Positions 8,623-16,557 of a stretch of DNA of 42,000 bases are shown here, in pieces (the first letter of the stretch is position 1; each line of letters begins with the position of its first letter). The DNA is from Rhizobiaceae bacterium (GTDB taxonomy: Bacteria; Pseudomonadota; Alphaproteobacteria; Rhizobiales; Rhizobiaceae). Below the pieces are notes generated by a model. That model searched no databases. It saw nothing but the letters and a program-made list of their open reading frames with translations, and was not told the DNA's origin. The stretch covers positions 1 to 42,000 of the forward strand of contig JAHBYV010000023.1 in NCBI GenBank assembly GCA_019635795.1, given 5' to 3'. The translations under genes were made by a program, and so were the position numbers.

Positions 8623-10038
8623 TTAGTCGAATCGCTCGTAGCCCGCGCGACCCTCTTCCAACAGCTGCCGAATGGCCGCCAGCCCGCGGCTAACGTCAGC
8701 TTGCGCCGAAGGTTGTGAGATGGAAAGCCGCACACGATGAAACACTTGCTCGCACCGACCGGCTTTGAATTCGTCCTCATCGTCAAGCAGAATGCCGCGC
8801 TCAAATGCGGCGTTCTTGAAAGTCCCGGAATTCCACGCTTCCGGCAGAGAAAGCCAGATGAAGGGAAGATTGTCCTGACTGTTGAAAGAGTGGCCCGCTA
8901 ATGCAGTGCGCACCAGTTCGACACGTTTACGGATCTCGGCAATGCTGCGCGCCTCAATTCCATGCGCCTCGCCTGAATGCACCAGATGCGCGGCCAGTGC
9001 AGGCAGTATGAAAGGGCTGCCGCCACTTAGCAGTCTGTGCGCCACGCGGATGCGGTGGCGGTATGCGGGCGGGCACGATAGCCAGCCGCCGCGCACGCCT
9101 GCCGCAACGGACTTCGACAAGCCGGACGCGACGATTGTGCGTTCGGGGGCATATTCTGCGAGCAGGGGCGTAGTGTCACCGCTCAGCCGCCCGTAAAGAT
9201 CATCTTCTATAAGAATCACATTGTGCTTGCGCGCCAGCTCAGCGATTCGTTCACGCCGTTCCCCGGACATTCTTACGCAAGTAGGATTATGGGCGGCGGG
9301 CATCAGAAACATCATGGCCGGATGTTTTTGGGCGCAGACATGGTCGAAATGGTCTGGGTCAAGACCTTCATCGTCCATGTTTACCAATGCAATCCGGCGA
9401 CCGGCGAGCGCTGTGCTACGCGCTACCTGTGAATAGGTTACAGGTTCAAAAGCGACATAGTCGCCCGGATTTGTCAGTGCCACAATTGATGCAACTGCAC
9501 CGGCGTGAGTACCCTGTGTTGGAACAATTGTATCGGGCTGCGGCCGAAAGCCGTTACGCTCAAGCCAGACGCTTCCAGCGGTGAACCAATCGTCTGGCGT
9601 TGCGTGCGTGTAGCTTGAGACATCCAATGGCTGCCGCTGGGCAATTTCCGCCAGCAGTCCGGCAATAATCGATCCTTGCCCGACATCGGGTGCCACCGTG
9701 GTGTCGAATCGCAATTTTCCAGCGGGTGCATCCAGCGGCCGTGTGCCGGATTGCTGCGGATTGGCATTCGTCAATGCCTTCGCCTTCTCCGATGCGGCTA
9801 AAACATATGTTCCTCGGCCCACTTCGCCGCTAACAAGTCCTCGCTCTCGCAAAAGGGCGTAGGCCCGTCCAACGGTGCCCACCGTGGTTCCGATATCATA
9901 GGCCAGATCACGCTGTGGCGGCAGCTTGGATCCGGCCGGTATTGCCCCTGCATCAATGTCCGACTCAATCCGATCAGCCAGACGCTGGTAGAGCGGGCCA
10001 ACACCTTCCGAAAGATCAGGAAGCCAATTTGTCATCAT
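8623..10038 (-). CDS. MocR/PdxR-type GntR regulator with aminotransferase domain
   Basis: A 471-residue regulator with a GntR winged helix (residues about 13-80, with SKLPPQRDLAYDIGTTVGTV) fused to a fold-type I aminotransferase domain. The PLP-binding lysine is Lys309 in SGLSKSVAAGVRGG. Other pocket residues are Asn251 in HNP, the Asp pair at 279-280 and Arg316. MocR proteins use PLP or amino-acid aldimines as effectors rather than catalysing transamination. It starts with tandem ATG codons and is transcribed away from a DUF1127 gene. MocR regulators usually control the divergent neighbour and themselves, so the 91-bp spacer between them is the likely target. The effector is unknown. Confidence 0.93.
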   Translation of the reverse strand: MMTNWLPDLSEGVGPLYQRLADRIESDIDAGAIPAGSKLPPQRDLAYDIGTTVGTVGRAYALLRERGLVSGEVGRGTYVLAASEKAKALTNANPQQSGTRPLDAPAGKLRFDTTVAPDVGQGSIIAGLLAEIAQRQPLDVSSYTHATPDDWFTAGSVWLERNGFRPQPDTIVPTQGTHAGAVASIVALTNPGDYVAFEPVTYSQVARSTALAGRRIALVNMDDEGLDPDHFDHVCAQKHPAMMFLMPAAHNPTCVRMSGERRERIAELARKHNVILIEDDLYGRLSGDTTPLLAEYAPERTIVASGLSKSVAAGVRGGWLSCPPAYRHRIRVAHRLLSGGSPFILPALAAHLVHSGEAHGIEARSIAEIRKRVELVRTALAGHSFNSQDNLPFIWLSLPEAWNSGTFKNAAFERGILLDDEDEFKAGRCEQVFHRVRLSISQPSAQADVSRGLAAIRQLLEEGRAGYERFD

Positions 10039-10064
10039 GACAATTCTCTATATTGCAACACAAA

Positions 10065-10092
10065 ATGAGTCAATTAGAAGGAATGTACTCAT
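10065..10092. promoter_or_regulatory. Candidate MocR operator, inverted repeat
   Basis: The AT-rich spacer between the MocR gene and the DUF1127 gene holds ATGAGT (10065-10070) and its complement ACTCAT (10087-10092), separated by 16 bp. The position, between divergent genes of a regulator family that commonly autoregulates, suggests an operator. The half sites are short, so chance is possible. Confidence 0.35.
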
Positions 10093-10129
10093 ATCAATAG
10101 ATACAATAGTCACAGGAAGGGATTTCCGG

Positions 10130-10345
10130 ATGGCAATTGACACAATTCGGGCGGCGTCATGTCACCGTCCTGAACAACGCTACATCTCGAAGGTAATCCG
10201 GCAGGTGCGGAACTGGACTATGCGTCGGTTGGAAATACGCCGGAGCCGGATAGCATTGCTTGAGTTGTCCGAATCGCAACTTCGCGACATTGGGCTGCGC
10301 CGCGAGGACGCAACCGTTCAGGGGAATTTGCCCTGGTGGCGTTAA
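10130..10345 (+). CDS. DUF1127 small protein
   Basis: A 71-residue basic protein with the DUF1127 motif at its C-terminus: helix I with RRSRIALLELSESQLRDIGL followed by RREDA. Small DUF1127 proteins in alphaproteobacteria influence RNA turnover and phosphate or nutrient responses; this is family knowledge. The ATG at 10130 is chosen because AGGAAGG lies 9 bases upstream. The open frame begins 31 codons earlier but that stretch lies in the control region. It is divergent from the MocR regulator, which may govern it, and its last 4 bp overlap the convergent Nudix gene. Confidence 0.8.
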   Translation: MAIDTIRAASCHRPEQRYISKVIRQVRNWTMRRLEIRRSRIALLELSESQLRDIGLRREDATVQGNLPWWR

Positions 10346-11082
10346 ACGATGACGCGCGTAAAACGCCCATGCAGCATTCTATAGAACGGAACCTGACCGC
10401 CGGGTGAAAGGTCCGGATCTGCTTGCAGCCGCTTGTCCAGCTCTTGAAGAACGGTACGCGTGATGCCTGCCAAATCCATGTCGGCAGTTTCTGAAATCGG
10501 GATCCAGACCAGCTCTTCCAATTCGTCAGTGGGACCGCCGTCCGGGAGCGTAACGGCAACGTCGCGCTTCCAGGCGGCCAGAAAGCGGGTATCAAACCGC
10601 CTTACCCTGCCGGGCGGCGTGATAGCGCGGGCGACATAGCGGAGCGTCTCCAGCGATGGCTTGACGCTATGCTGGGCAAAACCCTGCCAGTCTTCGCGAG
10701 TTGTTGAGAATTCGCCGGGCTTGCCGATCAGCAAACCGGCCTCTTCGTAAGTTTCGCGCACGGCTGAAAGAGCAATTGCTCGGGCGCGGGCAGCACTTGC
10801 GCGATAGCCGTTGCCGACTAGCTTTGCTTCTTCTGCTGGATGAAGCCCCTCTGCTACCGCAATGCGACTGTCTGCAGGATCAGTTCGCCCACCGGGAAAA
10901 ACAAACTTGCCGGGCATAAACGCATGACGCCGATGGCGTTTACCCATCAGCACATGAGTCTGACTGCCTATTCGGTCAAGCAATATGAGCGTGGCCGCAT
11001 CTCGCGGTCGCATGGGCTGTCCGCCCAGTGCAAAATCTTTACTCTCGACTTTGTCGAGTTCTGATCGAGTCATGCCTTCCAT
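10342..11082 (-). CDS. Nudix hydrolase, NUDT19-like (probable CoA diphosphatase)
   Basis: A 246-residue Nudix hydrolase of the long-insert class related to eukaryotic NUDT19. The segment before the box, MGKRHRRHAFMPGKFVFPGG (to residue 65), resembles the CoA-recognition signature of CoA-hydrolysing Nudix enzymes. After an insertion of about 40 residues comes the catalytic helix ALSAVRETYEEAGLL with metal-binding Glu110, Glu113 and Glu114. NUDT19-type enzymes cleave CoA or acyl-CoA to 3',5'-ADP and phosphopantetheine. It lies 12 bp after the hotdog thioesterase gene and is probably cotranscribed, which fits a role in CoA or acyl-CoA turnover. The exact substrate is inferred. Confidence 0.85.
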   Translation of the reverse strand: MEGMTRSELDKVESKDFALGGQPMRPRDAATLILLDRIGSQTHVLMGKRHRRHAFMPGKFVFPGGRTDPADSRIAVAEGLHPAEEAKLVGNGYRASAARARAIALSAVRETYEEAGLLIGKPGEFSTTREDWQGFAQHSVKPSLETLRYVARAITPPGRVRRFDTRFLAAWKRDVAVTLPDGGPTDELEELVWIPISETADMDLAGITRTVLQELDKRLQADPDLSPGGQVPFYRMLHGRFTRVIV

Positions 11083-11094
11083 GGCGCTTTACTA

Positions 11095-11538
11095 TCAACG
11101 TTTAGGCGGAATGGAATAGGTCCCTGTCGCATGTGCGACCAAATGTTCAGTTTTTTCCGCAATCATTTCGATATCGAACACCAAAAGGCTTCGGCCAAGC
11201 TTCAAAATGCGACAATGACCATCGACAGGTCCTGCCTCCGCCTTGCGCATGAAATTGATGTTTAGATTCGTTGTGACTGCGAGCGCCTCCGGCCCAGCGT
11301 GTGAGAGAACGCAGACATAGCCTGCGATATCGGCCAGTGTGAACAGCGACGGCCCGGACACGGTGCCTCCCGGGCGCAGGTGTTTTTCACTTGCATTGAG
11401 GCGAACCGTGCAGCCTCCCGGACGGATGTCCGTAACCACAAGCGCGCCGTCCGTGTTCCACTGGGGAAACACTCTATCCAGCAAATCGCTGACTTCTGAT
11501 ACGGACATGACCGGCTGGATATCTGGTTGGGCTGGCAT
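11095..11538 (-). CDS. PaaI-type hotdog thioesterase
   Basis: A 147-residue single-domain hotdog-fold acyl-CoA thioesterase. The family pattern is seen as RPGGTVSGPSLFTLADIAGY, carrying the Gly-rich turn and the acidic residue on the central helix. TTNLNINFMRKAEAGPVDGH on the next strands is also typical. Such enzymes hydrolyse aryl- or medium-chain acyl-CoA thioesters in the cytoplasm. AAGGA stands 6 bases before the ATG. It is the first gene of a two-gene unit with the Nudix hydrolase and is divergent from a crotonase-family gene across a 102-bp spacer, giving an acyl-CoA theme. Confidence 0.85.
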   Translation of the reverse strand: MPAQPDIQPVMSVSEVSDLLDRVFPQWNTDGALVVTDIRPGGCTVRLNASEKHLRPGGTVSGPSLFTLADIAGYVCVLSHAGPEALAVTTNLNINFMRKAEAGPVDGHCRILKLGRSLLVFDIEMIAEKTEHLVAHATGTYSIPPKR

Positions 11539-11640
11539 GGATCGTCCTTGCTGCTGTAAGATACAAATGAAAACGAACCGCGTATCGGTTGGAAGTCAAG
11601 GCGATCAATGCAGATTCTGCCTGACGCTACGGAGAGCAAT

Positions 11641-12462
11641 ATGGGCGATATTCTTGCAATGCCGCGTAGCGATCAGGCTGCGCCCTTGATCGTAGAGCAG
11701 TCGGAAGGGGTTTTGCGTCTTACGCTGAACAATCCTCCGGCCAATGCGCTGTCGATGGAATTGATTTCACGAATACAATCTGAGTTGAGCCGCTCTGCTG
11801 AGGATAAGACGGTTCGGGTGGTGGTTATTGCCGCTCAGGGCAAGGTTTTTTCCGGCGGGCATGACCTGAAGGAAATGACGGCCCACCGAAAGGACGGCGA
11901 TGGCGGCGAAGGGTTCTTCAAGCAAACTTTCGATGCTTGCGGGCAGATGATGCAAAGCATTGTGTCACATCCGCGACCGGTCATAGCGGAGGTAAATGGC
12001 ATCGCTGCGGCGGCCGGGTGTCAACTCGTCGCAACTTGCGATCTTGCGGTTGCGTCAGACAAGGCGACCTTTGGCGTCAACGGGATTGATGTCGGACTAT
12101 TTTGCACCACGCCGGGTGTGGCGCTGGCGCGTGGATTGAAACCAAAACACGCCATGGAAATGCTGCTGACGGGCGAGATGATTGATGCTTCGGCGGCCCG
12201 TGAGTTTGGATTGGTCAACAGGGTTGTCCCCTCGGAATATCTGACTCAGGTTGTCAATAAATACGCGCAAGCGATTGTTTCCAAATCTCCTTCAGCGCTC
12301 GCGCTTGGAAAGCGCGCTTTCTATACGCAATCTCGGATGAGCCTGGCCGACGCATACGATTTTGCTTCCGGGATCATGGTTGACAATATGATGGGGCGCG
12401 ATGCGCAGGAAGGCATTGCGGCGTTCATAGGCAAACGAAAGCCTGAATGGAGCCAGGAGTGA
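11641..12462 (+). CDS. ECHDC3-like crotonase-family protein
   Basis: A 273-residue crotonase-fold protein resembling ECHDC3. The oxyanion-hole segments are present: FSGGHDLKEM, and NGIAAAAGCQLVATCDLAVA for the second. The two glutamates that enoyl-CoA hydratases use are not where expected. The usual GxCEL reads GCQL, and the usual PEILLG reads NGIDVG. Hydratase activity is therefore doubtful, and another crotonase reaction or a binding role is possible. ATG 11641 is preferred for its GGAGAG; an in-frame ATG at 11608 has a weaker site. The stop overlaps the start of the VOC gene (TGATG), so translation is coupled. Confidence 0.85.
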   Translation: MGDILAMPRSDQAAPLIVEQSEGVLRLTLNNPPANALSMELISRIQSELSRSAEDKTVRVVVIAAQGKVFSGGHDLKEMTAHRKDGDGGEGFFKQTFDACGQMMQSIVSHPRPVIAEVNGIAAAAGCQLVATCDLAVASDKATFGVNGIDVGLFCTTPGVALARGLKPKHAMEMLLTGEMIDASAAREFGLVNRVVPSEYLTQVVNKYAQAIVSKSPSALALGKRAFYTQSRMSLADAYDFASGIMVDNMMGRDAQEGIAAFIGKRKPEWSQE

Positions 12463-12881
12463 TGGAGCCGCGCGTATCTATCATCACGATTGCCGTGGAC
12501 GATCTGGATCTCATGGCGGGATTCTATCGCTCGATGGGGTTCAAACGCCATCGAATTAACGACGGCGTTGCGTTTTTCCAGATCGGTGGAGCGATATTCT
12601 CGCTATTTCCCAAAGTGAGCGCGCAGGAGGATGCGGGGATCATATTCGGCGATGGTCCTTCCCGAATCTATCTTGCATATAACACGCGCACCGAGTTCGA
12701 GGTTGAGGCGACATTGATGCAGGCGGAACGCGCCGGGGGACGCATCGTCAAACCAGCTGGTCGCGCATTTTGGGGAGGCTGGTATGGCTATTTTGCGGAC
12801 CCGGAGGGAAATATCTGGGAAGTGGCGCACAACCCAGATTTTAAAATCGACGCTGACGGAACGATCTCGCTACCGGACTGA
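12462..12881 (+). CDS. VOC (glyoxalase/bleomycin-resistance) family protein
   Basis: A 139-residue protein with one vicinal oxygen chelate domain of two beta-alpha-beta-beta-beta units. The first begins VSIITIAVDDLDLMAGFYRSM. The second has the family end GYFADPEGNIWEVAHNP with a likely metal-binding Glu. The superfamily includes isomerases, dioxygenases and resistance proteins, so the reaction is unknown. The ATG overlaps the stop of the upstream crotonase gene; AGGAG lies only two bases ahead, so expression probably relies on coupling. An ATG at 12447 is in frame too. The following CoA-binding gene begins 6 bp after its stop. Confidence 0.83.
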   Translation: MEPRVSIITIAVDDLDLMAGFYRSMGFKRHRINDGVAFFQIGGAIFSLFPKVSAQEDAGIIFGDGPSRIYLAYNTRTEFEVEATLMQAERAGGRIVKPAGRAFWGGWYGYFADPEGNIWEVAHNPDFKIDADGTISLPD

Positions 12882-12887
12882 AACACC

Positions 12888-13316
12888 ATGAATCATGATA
12901 TGTATGACGATGATTATCTGGCCGAAATTTTAAGGTCTGTGCGAACGATTGCCATGGTTGGAGCCTCGCCAAATGAGGCTCGGCCCAGTTTCGGTGTCGC
13001 AAAGCGCCTGCTCGGCAGGGGGTATCAGGTCATTCCGGTCAATCCAGGACAGGCGGGTAAAGAGATCCTTGGGCAACTGGCCTATGCGTCGCTGGACGCA
13101 ATTCCGACGCCAATCGACATGGTGGATATTTTTCGCGATTCTGCTGCGGCTCCGGCAATTGTTGACGAGGTGCTGAAGCTGGATCCGTTGCCTAAAGTAA
13201 TATGGATGCAGCTTGGCATTCGCAGCGATGCAGCGGCAGCGAAGGCTGAAGCCGCCGGCATCAAAGTGGTCATGGACAGGTGCCCTCTGATTGAACTGGC
13301 GCGTCTGGGGCTGTAA
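12888..13316 (+). CDS. CoA-binding protein, YccU family
   Basis: A 142-residue single Rossmann domain of the CoA-binding (succinyl-CoA synthetase-like) family. Motifs are TIAMVGASPNEARPSFGVAK at the nucleotide loop, IPVNPG, and DIFRDS with WMQLGIRSD further on. Members bind CoA or acyl-CoA; no reaction is established for the stand-alone form. It is the third gene of a tight run with the crotonase-like and VOC genes, and all three face away from the thioesterase-Nudix unit. Confidence 0.88.
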   Translation: MNHDMYDDDYLAEILRSVRTIAMVGASPNEARPSFGVAKRLLGRGYQVIPVNPGQAGKEILGQLAYASLDAIPTPIDMVDIFRDSAAAPAIVDEVLKLDPLPKVIWMQLGIRSDAAAAKAEAAGIKVVMDRCPLIELARLGL

Positions 13317-13510
13317 CCCAGTTTAAGCTGATGCGCGGCATTGGACGCGTCTCATCGGGTCATTCGATAGAATATTATTGCGTCTTTTGCCGATCACTAG
13401 AGACGATACAGGCTAAATGATGCTGTTTTGAGAATATCCGACGTTGCAACTGCTGCGGTTCATGCGCAAAGTCGCGCCCAATTTCATGTTACGCAATTCA
13501 GGAGAGGGCC

Positions 13511-14791
13511 ATGTCACGTAACCCCGGATTTTCCACACTCGCAGTTCATGCCGGAGCAAAGCCGGACCCGACCACCGGGGCGAGGGTGACACCTATCTAT
13601 CAGACGGCATCTTACGTTTTCGAAGATACAAATCACGCTGCATCTCTTTTCGGTCTGCAGGCGTTCGGCAACATCTACACCCGCATCATGAATCCCACGC
13701 AGGCCGCATTGGAAGAGCGGCTGGCGGCTCTGGAAGGTGGAACGGCAGCACTGGCGGTTGCTTCCGGACATGCGGCTCAAATGCTGGTTTTCCACACCAT
13801 CATGGCGCCCGGGGAAAATTTCGTTGCAGCCAGAAGACTTTACGGTGGTTCAATCAACCAGTTTGGCCATGCTTTCAAAAACTTCGGCTGGGAGGTTCGC
13901 TGGGCCGATCCTGAAGACCCGGCAAATTTTGAGCAGCAGATTGACGACAAGACGAAAGCGATCTTCGTCGAAAGCCTCGCGAATCCCGGCGGCACTTTTG
14001 TTGATATCGAGGCCATTGCCAAGGTTGCGCACAAGCATGGCATACCTTTGATTGTCGATAACACGCTCGCCACGCCTTATCTCGTACGGCCATTTGAGCA
14101 TGGTGCAGATATTGTTGTGCACTCGCTTACCAAGTTCATTGGCGGGCATGGCAATTCGATCGGCGGCGTTATCATCGATGGCGGCACATTTGACTGGTCG
14201 AAATCGGGCAAATACCCCATGCTTTCGCAGCCGCGTCCTGAATATGCAGGTCTGGTGTTGCACGAAACGTTCGGAAATTTCGCGTTCGCGATAGCTGTGC
14301 GTGTGCTCGGCCTTCGTGATTTCGGTCCCGCTATATCGCCGTTCAACGCATTTATGATCTTGACGGGCGCGGAGACGCTGCCGCTGCGGATGCAGAAGCA
14401 TTGCGACAACGCGCTGACAGTGGCCGCCTGGCTCTCGGATCATCCCAAGGTGAGCTGGGTTTCCTACCCAGGCCTGAAAGGGGACAAAAACCACGCGCTG
14501 CAAACGCGCTACTCGCCAAAGGGCGCAGGTGCCGTGTTCACTTTCGGCCTCAAGGGCGGCTACGATGCAGGCGTGAAGTTCGTTGAATCGCTGGAGCTTT
14601 TCTCCCACCTCGCCAATATTGGCGACACGCGCTCCCTTGTTATTCATCCGGCATCAACCACCCACCGTCAGCTTTCCGACGACCAGAAGGTTGCGGCCGG
14701 CGCAGGTCCGGACACGGTACGTCTGTCGATTGGTATTGAAGATGTGAATGACATCATTGCCGATCTCGAACAGGCTCTTTCGAAGGTCTGA
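13511..14791 (+). CDS. metY: O-acetylhomoserine sulfhydrylase (aminocarboxypropyltransferase)
   Basis: A 426-residue PLP enzyme of the Cys/Met metabolism family, joining O-acetylhomoserine and sulfide to form homocysteine in the methionine pathway. Features include the tetramer-contact tyrosine in YTRIMNPTQ (residue 56), GGTAALAVASGHAAQ for phosphate binding, Asp183 in VDNTLATP, and the PLP lysine Lys208 in HSLTKFIGGHG. The long middle insert with LHETFGNFAF separates MetY from MetB and MetZ. GGAGAGG precedes the ATG. The 194-bp leader was checked for a SAM-II riboswitch and no convincing match was found. The cupin gene begins 3 bp after the stop. Confidence 0.95.
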   Translation: MSRNPGFSTLAVHAGAKPDPTTGARVTPIYQTASYVFEDTNHAASLFGLQAFGNIYTRIMNPTQAALEERLAALEGGTAALAVASGHAAQMLVFHTIMAPGENFVAARRLYGGSINQFGHAFKNFGWEVRWADPEDPANFEQQIDDKTKAIFVESLANPGGTFVDIEAIAKVAHKHGIPLIVDNTLATPYLVRPFEHGADIVVHSLTKFIGGHGNSIGGVIIDGGTFDWSKSGKYPMLSQPRPEYAGLVLHETFGNFAFAIAVRVLGLRDFGPAISPFNAFMILTGAETLPLRMQKHCDNALTVAAWLSDHPKVSWVSYPGLKGDKNHALQTRYSPKGAGAVFTFGLKGGYDAGVKFVESLELFSHLANIGDTRSLVIHPASTTHRQLSDDQKVAAGAGPDTVRLSIGIEDVNDIIADLEQALSKV

Positions 14792-14794
14792 TGC

Positions 14795-15136
14795 ATGTCG
14801 CTCTATGTGCCGGTAGATACATCTGGTGAAGCAGAACGCGGCGAACCGGCGCAGGGCAGAACGATTTCCGGCAATCCACAATTCACAACGTGGAATGTGG
14901 AAGAGGCCGAAAATTGCCTCTATGCCGGAATTTGGGAATCAACTCCCGGCAAATGGCGGATTGAATATGATGAATGGGAGTTCTGTCATATTCTGTCTGG
15001 CGTTTCGATCATAACCGACGAACGCGGCGAAGCGCGCCGCGTGGTCGCAGGAGACAGCTTCATCTTGCGTCCCGGCTTCAAGGGAACCTGGGAAGTAATT
15101 GAAACGACTCGCAAAGAGTATGTCATTCGCCTCTAG
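14795..15136 (+). CDS. Cupin domain protein (DUF861/EutQ-like)
   Basis: A 113-residue single-cupin protein. The beta-barrel core is visible in WRIEYDEWEFCHILSGVSII and RRVVAGDSFILRPGFKGTWE. The usual cupin His pair is partly replaced, as in the DUF861 group, so metal binding is uncertain. Function is unknown; relatives are small sugar- or amine-binding proteins. It follows metY almost without a gap and is probably cotranscribed. Its end overlaps the convergent P450 gene by 14 bp. Confidence 0.8.
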   Translation: MSLYVPVDTSGEAERGEPAQGRTISGNPQFTTWNVEEAENCLYAGIWESTPGKWRIEYDEWEFCHILSGVSIITDERGEARRVVAGDSFILRPGFKGTWEVIETTRKEYVIRL

Positions 15137-16388
15137 CGGCGACGACGAGCTTTTGCAGTCCGTGAAAATGGTAAGTGTCGCCGAATTGCGGTGGCGCTGC
15201 CAGTTTCAGGTGAGGAAGGCGCGTGAATAAGGCTTGGAGTGACGCTTGCAATTCTATGCGCGCCAATGGCGCACCAATGCAAAAGTGCAGTCCGGCACCA
15301 AAGCTGACATTCTTCTGATCTGAACGTTCTGGCAAAAAGACCGAGGGCTGATCAAACGCGCTCGGGTCCCGATTGGCCATGCCAAGCAACAGGCCAATCT
15401 GTCCACCTGCGGGAACACGGATGCCTCGGCCGAAATCCGTGTCCTCATATACGTAACGTGTGAACATATGTAGCGGGGCGTCAAAGCGAAGACATTCTTC
15501 CACTGTGGCTGCGGTCGCTTTTGCGTCGCGGAAAAGTGAGGGCAAGTCAGCCCCGTTATAATCCCGTTCATTGAGAAGCACCCGAACTGCATTGCCTGTC
15601 TGATGAACAGTCGCTTCGTGCCCGGCATTCAGAAGCAAAATCACCGATGAAATGAGCTCATCTTCCGTGAGACGCTCCCCGTCTTCCTGTGCGGCGATCA
15701 ACAATGACAAAAGATCATCGCCCGGCGCACGACGTCGTTCTGACACATATGATCGCAGAAAATCAGAGAATTCCCGGGCTGCACGATTGGCGATGACTTC
15801 CGTTTCATGCGTTCGCGCATGCATGTACATGGCGACCTGCTTGTGTGACCAGTCCAGCAATTGCGGTCCCATTTCCACAGGCACACCCAGCATTTCTGCA
15901 ATGATCGTGATCGGCAGGGGCGCGGCGAAAGCGCTCAGCAAGTCAAAGGGACCTTCGGGAAATTGATCGATAAGGTTTTGCGCAAGCCTTTCGGCGCGCG
16001 GACGCAGGCGCTCGACTTGACGCGAAACGAACGCCCGATTGACCAGAGTGCGCAGCTTTGTGTGACTTGGCGGCTCCAATTCCAGCATGGAGTGCGCCTC
16101 TACGGCGTCGAAATCGATAAGGTGCTCGCGTCCCGCCGATAGTTCGGGGCTGCCGGGAATGCCTTTCGGATTCTGGCGGCCCAGTTTGCGGTCGCGCAAT
16201 AGACGGTTCACATCATCAAAACCGCCAAAGCACCAGAATCCATAGTCCTGCCAGAAAAATGCCGAACCACGCTCGTGCAGCCAGGCATATGCTTCATAAG
16301 GGTTTTGCACGAATAGCGGATTATTAGGATCAAGCCGCAACTTGCGGGTGGTATGGTCGAACTGGAAATAGGGTAACGCTTCTTGCAT
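15123..16388 (-). CDS. Cytochrome P450
   Basis: A 421-residue soluble bacterial P450. The I-helix oxygen motif AGHEAT is at residues 255-260, the K-helix ExxR is Glu298 to Arg301, and the heme cysteine is Cys370 in FGAGLHFCIGAPLAR. EPPSHTKLR near residue 105 matches the C-helix heme-propionate contact. It inserts one oxygen atom into an organic substrate using electrons from a ferredoxin system. No ferredoxin or reductase gene adjoins it, so partners must be elsewhere, and the substrate is unknown. It is divergent from clpP. Confidence 0.95.
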   Translation of the reverse strand: MQEALPYFQFDHTTRKLRLDPNNPLFVQNPYEAYAWLHERGSAFFWQDYGFWCFGGFDDVNRLLRDRKLGRQNPKGIPGSPELSAGREHLIDFDAVEAHSMLELEPPSHTKLRTLVNRAFVSRQVERLRPRAERLAQNLIDQFPEGPFDLLSAFAAPLPITIIAEMLGVPVEMGPQLLDWSHKQVAMYMHARTHETEVIANRAAREFSDFLRSYVSERRRAPGDDLLSLLIAAQEDGERLTEDELISSVILLLNAGHEATVHQTGNAVRVLLNERDYNGADLPSLFRDAKATAATVEECLRFDAPLHMFTRYVYEDTDFGRGIRVPAGGQIGLLLGMANRDPSAFDQPSVFLPERSDQKNVSFGAGLHFCIGAPLARIELQASLQALFTRLPHLKLAAPPQFGDTYHFHGLQKLVVAARGE

Positions 16389-16466
16389 CTGTGTTTTTCC
16401 CGCGAGCAGACATTAACGACTTTTTGAAATGGTTGCGCGGCAGGTTGCTTTGTTAGAAGAGCCGCA

Positions 16467-16496
16467 CTTGCACACAGCCGAGTCGCCGTCCTATCT
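16467..16496 (+). promoter_or_regulatory. Candidate heat-shock (RpoH-type) promoter of clpP
   Basis: CTTGCA at 16467-16472 and CCTATCT at 16490-16496 are 17 bp apart. The -10 part matches the alphaproteobacterial heat-shock pattern CYTATNT, and the -35 part resembles CTTGAC. It lies about 60 bp before the clpP start, the right distance for the promoter of a protease gene expected to be heat-induced. Assigned by eye. Confidence 0.45.
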
Positions 16497-16557
16497 ACAC
16501 ACAATAGTTCTGATTTCGATTCTGCCGCCCCGCGCAGATTGCTGAGAAGGTAATTCC

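Noticed and set aside
13317-13510. SAM-II-type riboswitch before metY
   Set aside because: The leader has GGCTAAATGATG and a GACGC/GCGTC pair, but the loop sizes and the conserved core do not match the SAM-II pseudoknot.
13850-14647. 265-codon open frame antisense to metY
   Set aside because: Opposite a clear PLP enzyme; no family features.
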